From Phenylobacterium deserti (GTDB lineage Bacteria; Pseudomonadota; Alphaproteobacteria; Caulobacterales; Caulobacteraceae): a stretch of DNA of 64,000 nt. A program made the position numbers and the translations under genes. Where the stretch lies: positions 62,001-126,000 of the forward strand of contig NZ_QFYR01000005.1 of NCBI RefSeq assembly GCF_003254705.1, read 5' to 3'. Of the stretch, positions 1-8,990 are shown one piece after another (position 1 is the stretch's first letter; each line of letters begins with the position of its first letter). The notes under the pieces are model-generated. The model was not told the DNA's origin, ran no database searches, and saw only the letters and a program-made list of their open reading frames with translations.

Positions 1-1
1 G

Positions 2-196
2 GGTCACTACTCGCTCCTCGCCATCGATGCGCCGGCCGCCGCCGTGCAGGAAATGGAACGCCAGCTGTCGATCAACGAAGACGTGCTGCGCTACATGACC
101 GTCCGCGTCGAAGAGCTGGACCTCGAGCTCTCCCCGATCCTCGCCCGCCGCGATCGCGACCGCGATCGTCCGCGCGACGAAAACTTCCAAGCTTAA
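2..196 (+). CDS. rpsF: 30S ribosomal protein S6, C-terminal part
   Basis: Partial gene: only the last 64 codons are inside the window and the start lies upstream. The reading frame gives [11 protein letters not shown] near its beginning and a charged Arg/Asp tail ([15 protein letters not shown]), typical of the C-terminal half of S6, which binds the central domain of 16S rRNA together with S18. It is followed after 18 bp by rpsR and then by rplI, the usual S6-S18-L9 operon order, which fixes the identity. The stop codon is at 194-196. Confidence 0.93.
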   Translation, partial: GHYSLLAIDAPAAAVQEMERQLSINEDVLRYMTVRVEELDLELSPILARRDRDRDRPRDENFQA

Positions 197-214
197 GAAA
201 GGGGGGACTTCGAC

Positions 215-496
215 ATGACCGACGAAACCTCCGCCGCCCCGGCTCCGGCCGCTGGCGCTTCCGCGGGCGGCGCGCGCCGTCCGTTCTTCCGCCGCCGCAA
301 GGTTTGCCCGTTCTCCGGCGCCAACGCCCCGAAGATCGACTACAAGGACGTGAAGCTGCTGCAGCGCTACGTGTCCGAGCGCGGCAAGATCGTGCCATCG
401 CGCATCACCGCGGTGTCGGCCAAGAAGCAGCGTGAACTGGCCAAGGCCATCAAGCGCGCCCGCTTCCTCGCCCTCCTCCCCTACGTCGTGAAGTAA
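215..496 (+). CDS. rpsR: 30S ribosomal protein S18
   Basis: A 93-residue S18 protein, a small-subunit component that pairs with S6 on the 16S rRNA platform. The conserved core RRKVCPFSG...[51 protein letters not shown] is complete. The N-terminus carries an Ala/Pro-rich extension of about 20 residues before the conserved region. A strong purine-rich ribosome site (AAAGGGGGG) lies 9 bp before the ATG. Second gene of the rpsF-rpsR-rplI operon. Confidence 0.97.
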   Translation: MTDETSAAPAPAAGASAGGARRPFFRRRKVCPFSGANAPKIDYKDVKLLQRYVSERGKIVPSRITAVSAKKQRELAKAIKRARFLALLPYVVK

Positions 497-511
497 GGGA
501 GCCAGAAGCAC

Positions 512-1096
512 ATGAAAGTCATCCTGCTTGAACGTGTGGAAGGCTGGGGCGGTCTCGGCGACGTCGTGACCGTGAAGGACGGCTACGCCCGTAACTTCCT
601 CCTGCCGCGCCAAAAGGCGCTCCGCGCCAACGCCGCGAACCTGAAGGTCTTCGAAGCGCAACGCGCCGAAATCGAAGCCCGCAACGCGCGCGCCAAGGAC
701 GCCGCCGGCAAGGCCGGCGAGAAGCTCGACGGCACCTCCTACGTGCTGATCCGTCAGGCCGGCGAAAGCGGCCAGCTGTACGGGTCGGTCGCCGGTCGTG
801 ACGTGGCCGACGCCATCCAGGCGGAAGGCGGCAAGGTCGAGCGCTCGATGGTCGTGCTGGACAAGCCGATCAAGACGCTGGGCATGCACGAAGTGAAGGT
901 CCGCCTGCACGCGGAAGTCACCGTCACGGTGACCCTGAACATCGCCCGCAGCCAGGACGAAGCCGAGCGCCAAGCGCGCGGCGAGAACGTCATCAGCTCG
1001 CAGTTCGAAGAAGAGCGTCTGGCGGCCGAAGAAGCCGCGGCCGACCTCCTCGAAGGCGGCGCTGGCCAGATCGAAGGCGACTACGCCGAGGCGTAA
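512..1096 (+). CDS. rplI: 50S ribosomal protein L9
   Basis: A 194-residue L9 protein, which binds 23S rRNA at the base of the L1 stalk. The N-terminal domain begins MKVILLERVEGWGGLGDVVTVKDGYARNFLLP, the diagnostic L9 motif, followed by the long connecting helix and the C-terminal domain (VKVRLHAEVTVTVTLNI). It exceeds the common length of about 150 because of an acidic C-terminal tail (EEERLAAEEAAADLLEGG), a kind of extension I recall in alphaproteobacterial L9. It is last in the operon and is followed by a terminator. Confidence 0.97.
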   Translation: MKVILLERVEGWGGLGDVVTVKDGYARNFLLPRQKALRANAANLKVFEAQRAEIEARNARAKDAAGKAGEKLDGTSYVLIRQAGESGQLYGSVAGRDVADAIQAEGGKVERSMVVLDKPIKTLGMHEVKVRLHAEVTVTVTLNIARSQDEAERQARGENVISSQFEEERLAAEEAAADLLEGGAGQIEGDYAEA

Positions 1097-1121
1097 GACT
1101 TCGGTCATTCAGACCAAACGG

Positions 1122-1155
1122 AACGGCGCGGGAGTCTCTCCCGCGCCGTTTTCGT
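1122..1155 (+). terminator. Rho-independent terminator of the rpsF-rpsR-rplI operon
   Basis: A perfect 13-bp GC-rich stem (AACGGCGCGGGAG, 1122-1134, pairing with 1138-1150), a 3-nt TCT loop and a short T-run (TTTT, 1149-1152) follow 26 bp after the rplI stop codon. Confidence 0.85.
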
Positions 1156-1199
1156 ATCCACAGCAGCAAAGCGCCGAGCTGGCGGGCCGAAAGCCATGC

Positions 1200-1775
1200 T
1201 CAAGGGGAGGCGTGCGCCGCCCTCAGGCCGCAAATGTCGCGGGCCACCTCGCTCATGTCGCCGTTCAACTGGTGATCTCGCCCGGGCAAGGCTCGGACCA
1301 CGCCTTGGGGCAGCGCGCGAGCGTACATCCGTAGGTGTGAGACCGGGACGCTTGCGTCCGCCTCGCCATGGTACAGGAAAAGAGGTGCTCCGGCGGGGAA
1401 GCGGCCTGCCGCGTCCGCTGGCAAGGCGACGTCGTCCCAGCGCCAGAAGTGGTGGTCGTGCCAGAACGGCGCCGCCACAAGGAAGACGCCCGCGATCAGG
1501 TCCGGCCCGCTGATGTCCGTCTCCGTCATGAGCCTGGCCAACACCGAGCCACCGATGGAGTGGCCGACAGCCAAGGCGGCAGGCGCCGTTCCCCTCACTT
1601 CTTCAAGAATGACAGCTTTCCAAGCGTCGTAGTTGGGCTCGCCCTCGTCCGGCATGGCCGGGTAGCGGACATCGTATCCAGGTCCGAGGTTGCGGCGCAG
1701 GCTGTCCGCCAGGGCCATGTCCGAGACATATGCGCCCTTGCTCCCGCCTTGAACCAAGAGAACTCGCTGCAGCAT
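1200..1775 (-). CDS. Small alpha/beta hydrolase (RBBP9/YdeN-like)
   Basis: A 191-residue cytoplasmic alpha/beta hydrolase. The nucleophile elbow is GHSIGGS (GxSxG) near residue 70, and a C-terminal GRDHQLNGD segment supplies the probable catalytic His, with Asp expected in YHGEADASVP. Size and layout resemble the RBBP9/YdeN serine hydrolases, whose substrates are mostly unknown. Two adjacent ATG codons occur (1778 and 1775). The second is preferred because GGAGG lies 6 bp upstream of it. It stands alone, convergent with the ribosomal operon and divergent from the M28 peptidase gene. Confidence 0.75.
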   Translation of the reverse strand: MLQRVLLVQGGSKGAYVSDMALADSLRRNLGPGYDVRYPAMPDEGEPNYDAWKAVILEEVRGTAPAALAVGHSIGGSVLARLMTETDISGPDLIAGVFLVAAPFWHDHHFWRWDDVALPADAAGRFPAGAPLFLYHGEADASVPVSHLRMYARALPQGVVRALPGRDHQLNGDMSEVARDICGLRAAHASP

Positions 1776-2114
1776 CATCCGCCTCCAGCCTCGCCGCCCT
1801 GTCCTGCAGATCAAAGGACGCGAGAGCGCCCGCCAAACCGACTCCATCGGCGTCCGGGCGCATAGTTGGCGACCAAAAATTGTGCGCCTTCGGAGCAATC
1901 GAGGCGCCGGACCGGCGGATCGTCGACAGTCGAGCTCCGTCGCTCCGTTCAAGATGCGCCGAGGCGCCGTCGCCCCCTACCATCGCTTGCTTCCAGCGGG
2001 CGATCGGCGCCTGCTTAGGACGCGCCGTCGCGGCTCTGTGCTGCGGGCATTCACACCAAGCCGGCATGGTGCGCCGGACCACCTGATCGGTCAGACGAGA
2101 TACGAGGGGTCATT
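1776..2114. other. Divergent intergenic region, nothing definite
   Basis: A 339-bp gap between two divergent genes. Codon-position composition in every frame is unlike the neighbouring genes, so open frames here look fortuitous. It must hold promoters for both genes, but I cannot point to a convincing -35/-10 pair, RNA or repeat. Confidence 0.4.
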
Positions 2115-3422
2115 GTGAGATTACAGTACCTGGCTTTTGCAGCGCTCCTGCTGCCCGCGATCGCGTCCGCCCAGGCGACGCCCGATCCTGCACGGCTCAA
2201 GGCCGATGTCGCCAAGCTGGTGAGCTTTGGCACGCGGCACACGTTGTCCGATCCTGACCATCCCACCCGCGGCATCGGCGCGGCGCGGCGCTGGTACGCC
2301 GAGGAGATGAAGCGGATCAGCGCGCGTTGCGGCGGCTGCATCCAGGTGTCCAACATCGAGCGGGTTTTCACCAATGAGCGCGCACCGAAAGGCGTCAATG
2401 TGGTGGACGTCCTCGGGATCCAGCCCGGCCGCGATCCGAACCGGGTGGTGATCGTGCAGGGCCACATCGACAGCCGCGTCAGCGACGTCATGAACTTCAC
2501 CAGCGATGCCCCGGGCGCCAACGACGACGCGTCGGGCGTGGCTCTGGTCCTGGAGTCGGCGCGTCTGCTCGCCGGGCAGACGTTTGACGCCACCATCGTC
2601 TACGCCGCCCTTTCAGGCGAAGAGCAGGGCCTCCTCGGCGGGACGCTGCTGGCCGAGACCGCCAAGGAGCGGGGCTGGGTGGTCACCGCCGTGCTCAACA
2701 ACGACATCGTGGGCAACACCGTGGGCCAGAACGGCGCGCGGGTCGCCGATCGGGTGCGGGTGTTCTCGGAAGGGATCCGCGCCAGCGAGGCTGTCCCCGA
2801 GCAGCTGACGCGCCGCGGCAACGGCGGCGAGGACGACGGCCCGAGCCGCGCGCTCGCCAAGGCCATCGACCACGTGGCGGAAGGCATCCCGGGCGGGCTA
2901 GACGTGTTCGTCGACCGTCGCCCCGACCGCTTCGGCCGCGGCGGCGACCATGAGCCGTTCCTGCGCCTGGGCTACCCCGCCGTTCGCTTCTCGGTGGGTA
3001 TCGAGAACTACAACCAGCAGCACCAGGACCTGCGCACCACCGGCGGGGTCGAGTACGGCGACACCATCGACAAGATGGACTTCCCGTACCTGGCCAAGGT
3101 GACGGCGGTGAACGTGGCGACCATCGCCCGCCTCGCCGCTGCGCCCCCGGCGCCCGAGCAGGTCCAGCTGCGCGGCGCTCTGGGCAGCGACACCACCGTG
3201 GTCTGGACCGCCGTTCCCGGCGCGACGGGCTATCGCGTCCACTGGCGGCGCAACGACCAGCAGGACTGGACCAGCCACCGCGACGTCCCCGCGGGCGCCG
3301 CCGAGACCGTGCTCAAGGACGTGATCGTCGACGACTACTTCATCGGCGTCTCCGCCCTGTCGGCCTCCGGCGCAGAAAGCATCGTCACCTTCGGCGGACG
3401 GGCGCCCCGCCCGGCCCGCTGA
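2115..3422 (+). CDS. Secreted M28-family zinc aminopeptidase
   Basis: A 435-residue protein with a signal peptide (MRLQYLAFAALLLPAIASAQA, cleavage after ASA). The metallopeptidase core shows the M28 ligands in order: GHIDSR (His), ANDDASG (bridging Asp), SGEEQGLLG (Glu-Glu), NNDIVGN (Asp) and NYNQQHQDLRT (His). Such enzymes remove N-terminal amino acids from peptides outside the cytoplasm. After about residue 340 comes a fibronectin type III-like module (VWTAVPGATGYRVHWRR). The start is GTG with a GAGGGG ribosome site. It converges with the TonB-receptor gene. Peptide substrate unknown. Confidence 0.85.
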   Translation: MRLQYLAFAALLLPAIASAQATPDPARLKADVAKLVSFGTRHTLSDPDHPTRGIGAARRWYAEEMKRISARCGGCIQVSNIERVFTNERAPKGVNVVDVLGIQPGRDPNRVVIVQGHIDSRVSDVMNFTSDAPGANDDASGVALVLESARLLAGQTFDATIVYAALSGEEQGLLGGTLLAETAKERGWVVTAVLNNDIVGNTVGQNGARVADRVRVFSEGIRASEAVPEQLTRRGNGGEDDGPSRALAKAIDHVAEGIPGGLDVFVDRRPDRFGRGGDHEPFLRLGYPAVRFSVGIENYNQQHQDLRTTGGVEYGDTIDKMDFPYLAKVTAVNVATIARLAAAPPAPEQVQLRGALGSDTTVVWTAVPGATGYRVHWRRNDQQDWTSHRDVPAGAAETVLKDVIVDDYFIGVSALSASGAESIVTFGGRAPRPAR

Positions 3423-3459
3423 TCAGCCTCAGGCCCGCCAAAGCCTGATTGAAAAGATC

Positions 3460-3494
3460 GAACCCGCGCCGGTCGCCCGGCGCGGGTTCTTTCG
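3460..3494. terminator. Bidirectional terminator between M28 peptidase and TonB receptor genes
   Basis: A perfect 13-bp stem GAACCCGCGCCGG (3460-3472) pairs with 3477-3489 around a TCGC loop, followed by a T-rich run on the plus strand. It sits between two converging genes and can serve both. Confidence 0.8.
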
Positions 3495-3514
3495 TTTCGC
3501 AGCAAGGTCGGCTG

Positions 3515-6406
3515 CTAGAACACGAACCTCATGCCCGCCCGGTAGGAGCGGCCCAGCAGGTCGTAGGGCGCGCTGGTCCCGAACGAGGTGCCGCTGCTGG
3601 GGATCGGCTCGGGATCACGGTCGAACAGGTTCTCCACCGCGGCGAACAGCGTCACACGGTGGCCGCCCACGGTGATGTCGTAGTTCTGCGCCAGCTCGAA
3701 GTACCAGACGGGATCCACGCGGTTGAAAGCGGCCGGAATACCGGTCCGGCTGGTTTCCGGCTGGTTGGTGATCGTGCCCTTGCCCAGGTAGCGGGTGGTC
3801 AGGGTCGTGCGGCTCGGCCCCACGGCGTAGGTCGTGGTCAGCAGGCCGCGCCACTTCAGACTGCCGAAGGTGCCGAGGGTCGGCGGGACCGAGTCGCCCG
3901 GCAGCACCGTTTCGTCCTTAAGCCGCTGCGAGACCAGCAGGCGCAGGTTGATCGACCCCGGCAGCGATTGGTTGAACCGGTCGAGATCGGTGCGGTAGCT
4001 CGCCTCGTAGTCGATGCCTTCCACCGACACCGTCTGGGCGTTGATGCCGCTGGTGTAGATGGTGGCGTTGACCAGGTTGGTCTGCCCTGCAGCCTTGACG
4101 ATGCTGTCGCAGGCCGCCGGGTTCACCGGCCGATTGAAGCCGTAGCACATGTCGATGATCTGCTGGGCGCCCACCGCGGTGATCGCGTCGGCGATGTCGA
4201 TCTTGTACCAGTCGACCGAAGCGCTGAACCCGGGCAGCCAACGCGGCTGGTAGATGCCGCCCGCCGTCCAGGTGTCGGCGATTTCCGGAGTCAGATTCGG
4301 ATTGCCGCCGCTGAGGGTGATGTTCGGCACCTGCGGGCTGCCCGGCTGGGTCCGGTCGAGATAGGCGTTCACGAACTGGCTGCTGGGCGCGAACAGGTCG
4401 TTCAGGTTTGGAGCCCGGATGTCGCGCGAGCGGGTGCCGCGCAGCCGGAGGTCGGCGACTTCCCAGGTGAGACCCGCCTTCCAGGTCGTGACCGGCCCGC
4501 TGGTGGAGTAGTCGGTCCGGCGGACCGCGCCGTTGAACTCCAGGCTGCGGGCGAAGCTGAGGTCGCTGAGCAGCGGCACCAGCACTTCGGCGAACACCTC
4601 CTTGACGTTGTAGCCGTTGCTGCCGCCCTTGAAGTTGCCGACATTCCAAAGCGACTGCAGCGAAAGGGCGTCCGCCGTCGAGGAGAAGGACTCCTTGCGG
4701 TACTCGAAGCCCGCCGCCACCGACACCTCGCCGGCCCAGGTCGAGAACGGGCTGTACTGGGCGTCGATCGACCAGACGTCCTGGACGAAGTCGAGATCCT
4801 GCCGCGTCTGAAGGCCTTCGCTGTAGCCGGTGACCCAGGCGATGGAAGCCGCGCCGAGCGAGCCTTCCCCGAAGAGGTTCATCGGCACGCAGCCGTTGGA
4901 CGGGTTGGCCAGGGTGGAACGGCAGATCGGGGCGCCCGCCGCCACGCCTGGGACGCCGCCGGTCGCCGGGTTAGCGATGGCGTCGATCGCCTGGTTGAAG
5001 CGGCTGACGATGATGTTGTTGTCGCGGGTGTACCAGACGTCGCTGTGGCCGCGCTGGTAGTAGGCCCGCCAGCGCCCGCTGTCCGCGAACCGGCCCTCCA
5101 GGGCGGCGAGGATGCGGTCCTGGCGGCGGTAGTAGCCCGCCTCGCCGATGTGCGTCCCCGGCGTGTTGATCATGTCGTAGAAGAGCCGGTTCATCTGGAA
5201 CGACGTGACGCCGGCCCGGTCCATGGCCTGCTGCGTTTCCGCCGGCAGGAAGGGATTGCTCCGGTTGATGGTGATCGCCGTCGAGCCTTGGCGATTGTAG
5301 ACCGCCGACCAGTTCACGGTGTCGTTGCCGGCGTAGCTCGCCTCGAAGATGGCGGTGATGTTGTCGGTCAGCGCGTAGCTCGCGCGGCCATAGATGCTCC
5401 AGTGTTCGTCGTCCGGCAGCAGGGCGCCGCGGATCGGCATGGACTCGACCGTCCCGCCCGCCTGCACCTGGCCCTGCTGGATCGGTCCGAACACGAAGTT
5501 CTGCACCGCGCCGCCAGGACCGAAGGCCATGCCCCGCAGCGGGCCGGAGGCGATCACACCGCCCGGCGTGCTGTTGTAGCCGGCGTCGGTGCGCACGATC
5601 GTTCCCGGCTGGCCGTTGGTGGCCGTCCAATCGGGGTTGTTCAGCAGGCGAAGACCCGGCTGGAACCAGCCTCGCGGGTCGTCATAGAAGTCGATCCGCT
5701 CGCCCTTGTAGTAGTTGCCGCTGAGCAGTACGTGGCCGCGGCCGCCGGCGAACTTGGCGCCGAAGGCCAGGTCGCCCGACCCGATGTCGCCGTCGCCGTG
5801 GGCGGTCCGGCTGAAGTTCACCCCGCCCTTCAGGCCGGTGAAGCCGGTGTCGAGGATGAAGTTGACCACGCCGGCCACCGCGTCCGACCCGTAGGCGGCC
5901 GAGGCGCCGCCGGTCACCACGTCCACACGCTGCACCAGGTTCTGCGGCAGGAGGTTGACGTCCACCGCCGGCGACATGCCCGACCCCACCACACGGCGTC
6001 CGTCCAGCAGCACAAGAGTGCGCGTCACGCCCAGGTCACGCGCGCTCAGCTGGTTCGCACCGCCCGTGGCGTTGGCGAACAGGGTCGTGGTGCGCGGCGT
6101 GTTGCCTGTGCCCATGGAGGGCAGCTGGGTGATGTAGTCGGCGATATTGGTGGGGTTCCGTTCCTGGATGTCGGCGGTGGACAGAACCGTGGTGGGCGTC
6201 GGCGCGTCGTTGCCGTTGCGCACGATGCGCGAGCCGGTGACGACCACCTCGCCGACTTCGCTGTCCGAGCTGTCGGACGCAACCTGCCCTGCGCTCTGCG
6301 CCGCAAGAGCTGGACTGGCCGCAAGCCCCCAGGCCGGAGCCGCCACTACCGCCACGCCGGCCAGCAGCCGCGAGCGCAGAACCTTGAACCTACCGCTTCG
6401 ATACAT
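3515..6406 (-). CDS. TonB-dependent outer-membrane receptor
   Basis: A 963-residue outer-membrane active transporter. After a signal peptide (about residues 1-36, ending ...AALAAQSA), a plug domain follows: VVVTGSRIVRNGNDAPTP, LVLLDGRRVVG, VDVVTGGASAAYGSDAVAGVVNFI. A 22-strand barrel ends in the terminal aromatic motif (YRAGMRFVF), used by the BAM machinery. It fits the large receptor class abundant in Caulobacterales and Sphingomonadales. It lies downstream of a GH11 xylanase on the same strand, so xylo-oligosaccharides are one possible substrate; this is inference only. The ATG at 6406 is chosen over a TTG at 6418 because GGGGGC lies just before it. Confidence 0.9.
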   Translation of the reverse strand: MYRSGRFKVLRSRLLAGVAVVAAPAWGLAASPALAAQSAGQVASDSSDSEVGEVVVTGSRIVRNGNDAPTPTTVLSTADIQERNPTNIADYITQLPSMGTGNTPRTTTLFANATGGANQLSARDLGVTRTLVLLDGRRVVGSGMSPAVDVNLLPQNLVQRVDVVTGGASAAYGSDAVAGVVNFILDTGFTGLKGGVNFSRTAHGDGDIGSGDLAFGAKFAGGRGHVLLSGNYYKGERIDFYDDPRGWFQPGLRLLNNPDWTATNGQPGTIVRTDAGYNSTPGGVIASGPLRGMAFGPGGAVQNFVFGPIQQGQVQAGGTVESMPIRGALLPDDEHWSIYGRASYALTDNITAIFEASYAGNDTVNWSAVYNRQGSTAITINRSNPFLPAETQQAMDRAGVTSFQMNRLFYDMINTPGTHIGEAGYYRRQDRILAALEGRFADSGRWRAYYQRGHSDVWYTRDNNIIVSRFNQAIDAIANPATGGVPGVAAGAPICRSTLANPSNGCVPMNLFGEGSLGAASIAWVTGYSEGLQTRQDLDFVQDVWSIDAQYSPFSTWAGEVSVAAGFEYRKESFSSTADALSLQSLWNVGNFKGGSNGYNVKEVFAEVLVPLLSDLSFARSLEFNGAVRRTDYSTSGPVTTWKAGLTWEVADLRLRGTRSRDIRAPNLNDLFAPSSQFVNAYLDRTQPGSPQVPNITLSGGNPNLTPEIADTWTAGGIYQPRWLPGFSASVDWYKIDIADAITAVGAQQIIDMCYGFNRPVNPAACDSIVKAAGQTNLVNATIYTSGINAQTVSVEGIDYEASYRTDLDRFNQSLPGSINLRLLVSQRLKDETVLPGDSVPPTLGTFGSLKWRGLLTTTYAVGPSRTTLTTRYLGKGTITNQPETSRTGIPAAFNRVDPVWYFELAQNYDITVGGHRVTLFAAVENLFDRDPEPIPSSGTSFGTSAPYDLLGRSYRAGMRFVF

Positions 6407-6610
6407 AAGAGCCCCCAATCACTTTGGCGGCCGGATGCTGCGGGGCGTTGGACGGGAGTCGCGCGGGAAATGGCCAGGGCGGCCGCAAACAGAAGCCTCC
6501 GCCCACGGATTGATCAGGCAGGAGGCGGCCGGTTGCGCATTCCGGGCAGACGGCTCTCTAGGGCGGCAGGCTTTAGCGGGATGGGTGAACGCTCAGCGAT
6601 CGGCAGGCGG

Positions 6611-7288
6611 TCAGCGCGGCTGCTCCCAGACGGTGACCTCTGACCGTCCCGTGCTGCCGAAGCCCTCGGTGGCCATGACCTGGTAGTTCATCGTCCCCAG
6701 CCGCATGCCCAGGCGCTCCCACGCCCTGACGTGGTTGGAGAAGGTGATGGCGGCGTCGGCGCCCTGCGGCCTGCGCTCGGTGCGGACGCTCCAGAATTGG
6801 GTGAAGGTCTGCGTGCCCAGGATCGACGGCTTCTCGACGCGGGTGGTGCGGTAGATCTGGTACGTGCCGCCGTCGCTCTCCACCGTCCCGAGCACAGGCG
6901 CGCTTTCGCCAGGCGGCTTGAACGCCGAGCCCCAGCTGTCGACGACGTAGTACTCGACCAGCGGATCGACGGACCAGCCGTAGAGGGTCAGATAGGAGTT
7001 GGCGCCGGGCTCGAACGTCGCGCGATAGCCGAGCCGCCGTTCCTTGGAGCCGACCTCCCAGCCCTTGCCGACCACCAGGTTCTTGCGGGGAACGAGGTGG
7101 TAGCGGGTGCTGTAGCGCCCCTTCGGCGCGAGCGTCATGCAGGCGTCGCCGCCGTCTTTCCAGAAGGTGAAGTAGAAGCCGTCGTGGTGGCCGGTGGCGT
7201 TGCTGCAGACCTGCCGCGGGGCCTGCGCCCCGGCCGAGGACGCAAGCGCCGCGCAAGACAGTCCGAACGCAAACGACTTCAACCACAT
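6611..7288 (-). CDS. Secreted endo-1,4-beta-xylanase, glycoside hydrolase family 11
   Basis: A 225-residue protein with a signal peptide (MWLKSFAFGLSCAALASSAGAQA) and a single GH11 jelly-roll domain. Diagnostic segments are GYRATFEPGANSYLTLYGWSVDPLVEYYVVDSWG, holding the nucleophile Glu of LVEYY, TQFWSVR, and YQVMATEGFGSTGRSEV, holding the acid/base Glu. GH11 enzymes cut internal beta-1,4 bonds of xylan with retention of configuration and carry no other known activity. Length fits a lone catalytic domain with no carbohydrate-binding module. It is upstream of, and codirectional with, the TonB receptor (about 200 bp gap). Confidence 0.92.
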   Translation of the reverse strand: MWLKSFAFGLSCAALASSAGAQAPRQVCSNATGHHDGFYFTFWKDGGDACMTLAPKGRYSTRYHLVPRKNLVVGKGWEVGSKERRLGYRATFEPGANSYLTLYGWSVDPLVEYYVVDSWGSAFKPPGESAPVLGTVESDGGTYQIYRTTRVEKPSILGTQTFTQFWSVRTERRPQGADAAITFSNHVRAWERLGMRLGTMNYQVMATEGFGSTGRSEVTVWEQPR

Positions 7289-7363
7289 ACCCTTGGACCC
7301 CTCTGACTAGGCGCAAGGGTAGACCACCGGCGGACATCCGCAACGCGTCGGATGCGACCGGGG

Positions 7364-7951
7364 CTACGCCACCAACTTGGCGGTCAAGGTGGCGGGGACG
7401 TTAGCGGCGTCGGCCAACGCCTTGCTGAGGGCGGCCTCGCGCGCTTCGGGGCCAAGCGCCAGGCCCTCGGCTCGCACGATCGCCACGTCTTCGATGCCGA
7501 TGAAGCGCAGCAGCTGGAGAAGATGCGGCTCGTGGAAGTCGGCGGCGGCGCTGGGCGCGCCGGGCGCGTAAACCCCGCCGCGGGCCGACGCGATGATCAC
7601 CTTCTTGCCCCCGGCCAGGCCCTCCGGACCGTTCGGGCCGTAGCGGAAGGTGCGGCCGGCGACGAGGATGTGGTCGAACCAGGACTTCAGCTGGCTGGCC
7701 ATGCCGAAGTTGTACATGGGCGCGCCGATCACCAGCACATCGGCCTCCAGGAACTCGCGCAGCACCTCATTGTCGGCCAAGGTCGCAAGCCCCGCGCTGT
7801 CGAGGTGCCGGATCGGGTCCGCGTCGAGGTCGCGGCGCACCACCTGCAAGGTGGGATCAGCGGCGGTCAGCGCGTTCACCACGGCGGCGGAGATGTGGCG
7901 GCTGGCCGAGCCCGGCCCGGTGATCCCGGCGTCGATGTGGAGCAGCTTCAT
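7364..7951 (-). CDS. azoR: FMN-dependent NADH-azoreductase / quinone reductase
   Basis: A 195-residue flavodoxin-fold protein of the AzoR/NQO1-like family, which reduces quinones and azo compounds with two NADH-derived electrons. Landmarks are the N-terminal LLHIDAGITGPGSASR phosphate-binding loop for FMN, the APMYNFGMASQLKSWFDH motif (family PMYNFxxPxxLKxxxD) and ASARGGVYAPG. It is transcribed divergently from a LysR regulator 107 bp away, the usual arrangement for a LysR-controlled detoxification gene. Confidence 0.88.
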   Translation of the reverse strand: MKLLHIDAGITGPGSASRHISAAVVNALTAADPTLQVVRRDLDADPIRHLDSAGLATLADNEVLREFLEADVLVIGAPMYNFGMASQLKSWFDHILVAGRTFRYGPNGPEGLAGGKKVIIASARGGVYAPGAPSAAADFHEPHLLQLLRFIGIEDVAIVRAEGLALGPEAREAALSKALADAANVPATLTAKLVA

Positions 7952-7992
7952 GGGTGCGTGTCCTTCCAGTGCGTTGGCACGCCGCCTATCTG

Positions 7993-8003
7993 TTGCTGCA
8001 ACG
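7993..8003. promoter_or_regulatory. Possible LysR-type operator in the azoR/lysR intergenic region
   Basis: A short dyad GTTGC-T-GCAAC lies in the 107-bp gap between the divergent azoR and LysR genes, and the GTTGC unit recurs at about 8023 and 8037. LysR proteins usually bind T-N11-A dyads in such gaps. The site is inferred from position and symmetry only. Confidence 0.35.
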
Positions 8004-8058
8004 AGCGGAGCAGTAGTCGTCAGTTGCGCGACAGTCCGTTGCAGAAACAGGACGCCGA

Positions 8059-8988
8059 ATGCCGGACCTGAACGACCTGAGCTTCTTCGCCGCGGTGGTG
8101 TCGAACGGCGGCTTCTCGGCCGCCTCGCGAGCGTTGGGTGTGCCGAAGTCGCGGATCAGCCGGCGCGTGGCGGCGCTGGAGGACGAGTTGGGCGTGCGCT
8201 TGGTGGAACGGTCCACGCGCCGCTTCAAGGTCACCGACGTGGGCCAGGACGTCTACCGCCACGCCCGCGCAGCATTGGCCGAGGCCGAGGCCATCGACGA
8301 CGTGATCTCCCGCATGCGGGCCGAGCCGCAGGGGTTGGTGCGTATCAGCTGCCCGCCCGGCGTGGACCGGCTGGTGGCCGGGTGCCTGCCCCACTTCATG
8401 GCGGCGCATCCGAAGCTGAAGCTGCAGTTTCTGATCAGCAACCGGCGCGTGGATCTCATCGAGGAAGGCGTCGACATTGCGGTGCGGGTGCGGCAGCAGC
8501 TGGACACGGACGCGGACCTGCAGGTGAAGATCATCGAGCGGACGAGGTCGGTGCTGGTGGCGAGCCCCGAGCTGCTGGCGGCGCGCGGCGCGCCGGCCTC
8601 CCCCAGCGATTTGGCGTTGTTCCCCACGGTATCCCTGGGCGAAGGCGCCGGTGTGGACCGCTGGCGTCTGATGAACCAGGCGGGCGAAACCATCGAGGCC
8701 GCGCACGCACCGCGCTTGACCGCCAGCGCCTTCCCCCTGCTGCGAGAAGCGGTGCTGGGCGGTGTTGGCGTCGGCTTGCTGCCGGAATATGCCTCACGCG
8801 AGTTCTTGGAGAGCGGCCGACTGGTGCGGGTGCTGCCTGACTGGGAAGCGCCCCAGGGGATCTTGCACCTGGTGTTCACGTCCCGGCGCGGCCTGCTGCC
8901 AGGCGTTCGAGCTGCGCTGGACTTTCTGGCGGCGACGCTTCGGTCCGACTCCCCTGCCTGGCAGGTCGAAAGCGTGAAGCTGCTGTAG
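8059..8988 (+). CDS. LysR-family transcriptional regulator
   Basis: A 309-residue LysR regulator. The N-terminal winged helix-turn-helix is clear: LNDLSFFAAVVSNGGFSAASRALGVPKSRISRRVAALEDELGVRLVERSTRRFKVTDVG. The remainder is a two-lobe effector-binding domain (ISCPPGVDRLVAGCLPHFMAAHPKLKLQF... and VGLLPEYASREFLESGRLVRVLPDWEAP). The wing sequence resembles regulators paired with quinone or azo reductases. Divergent orientation suggests it controls azoR and itself in response to an electrophile, but the effector is unknown. A two-membrane-segment small protein starts 2 bp after its stop. Confidence 0.9.
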   Translation: MPDLNDLSFFAAVVSNGGFSAASRALGVPKSRISRRVAALEDELGVRLVERSTRRFKVTDVGQDVYRHARAALAEAEAIDDVISRMRAEPQGLVRISCPPGVDRLVAGCLPHFMAAHPKLKLQFLISNRRVDLIEEGVDIAVRVRQQLDTDADLQVKIIERTRSVLVASPELLAARGAPASPSDLALFPTVSLGEGAGVDRWRLMNQAGETIEAAHAPRLTASAFPLLREAVLGGVGVGLLPEYASREFLESGRLVRVLPDWEAPQGILHLVFTSRRGLLPGVRAALDFLAATLRSDSPAWQVESVKLL

Positions 8989-8990
8989 CC

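Noticed and set aside
3449..6643. 1064-codon frame on the plus strand across the TonB receptor
   Set aside because: It is the antisense of a clearly coding gene with the usual high-GC third position. It has no ribosome site, and its residues are Arg/Val/Gly-rich with no motif.
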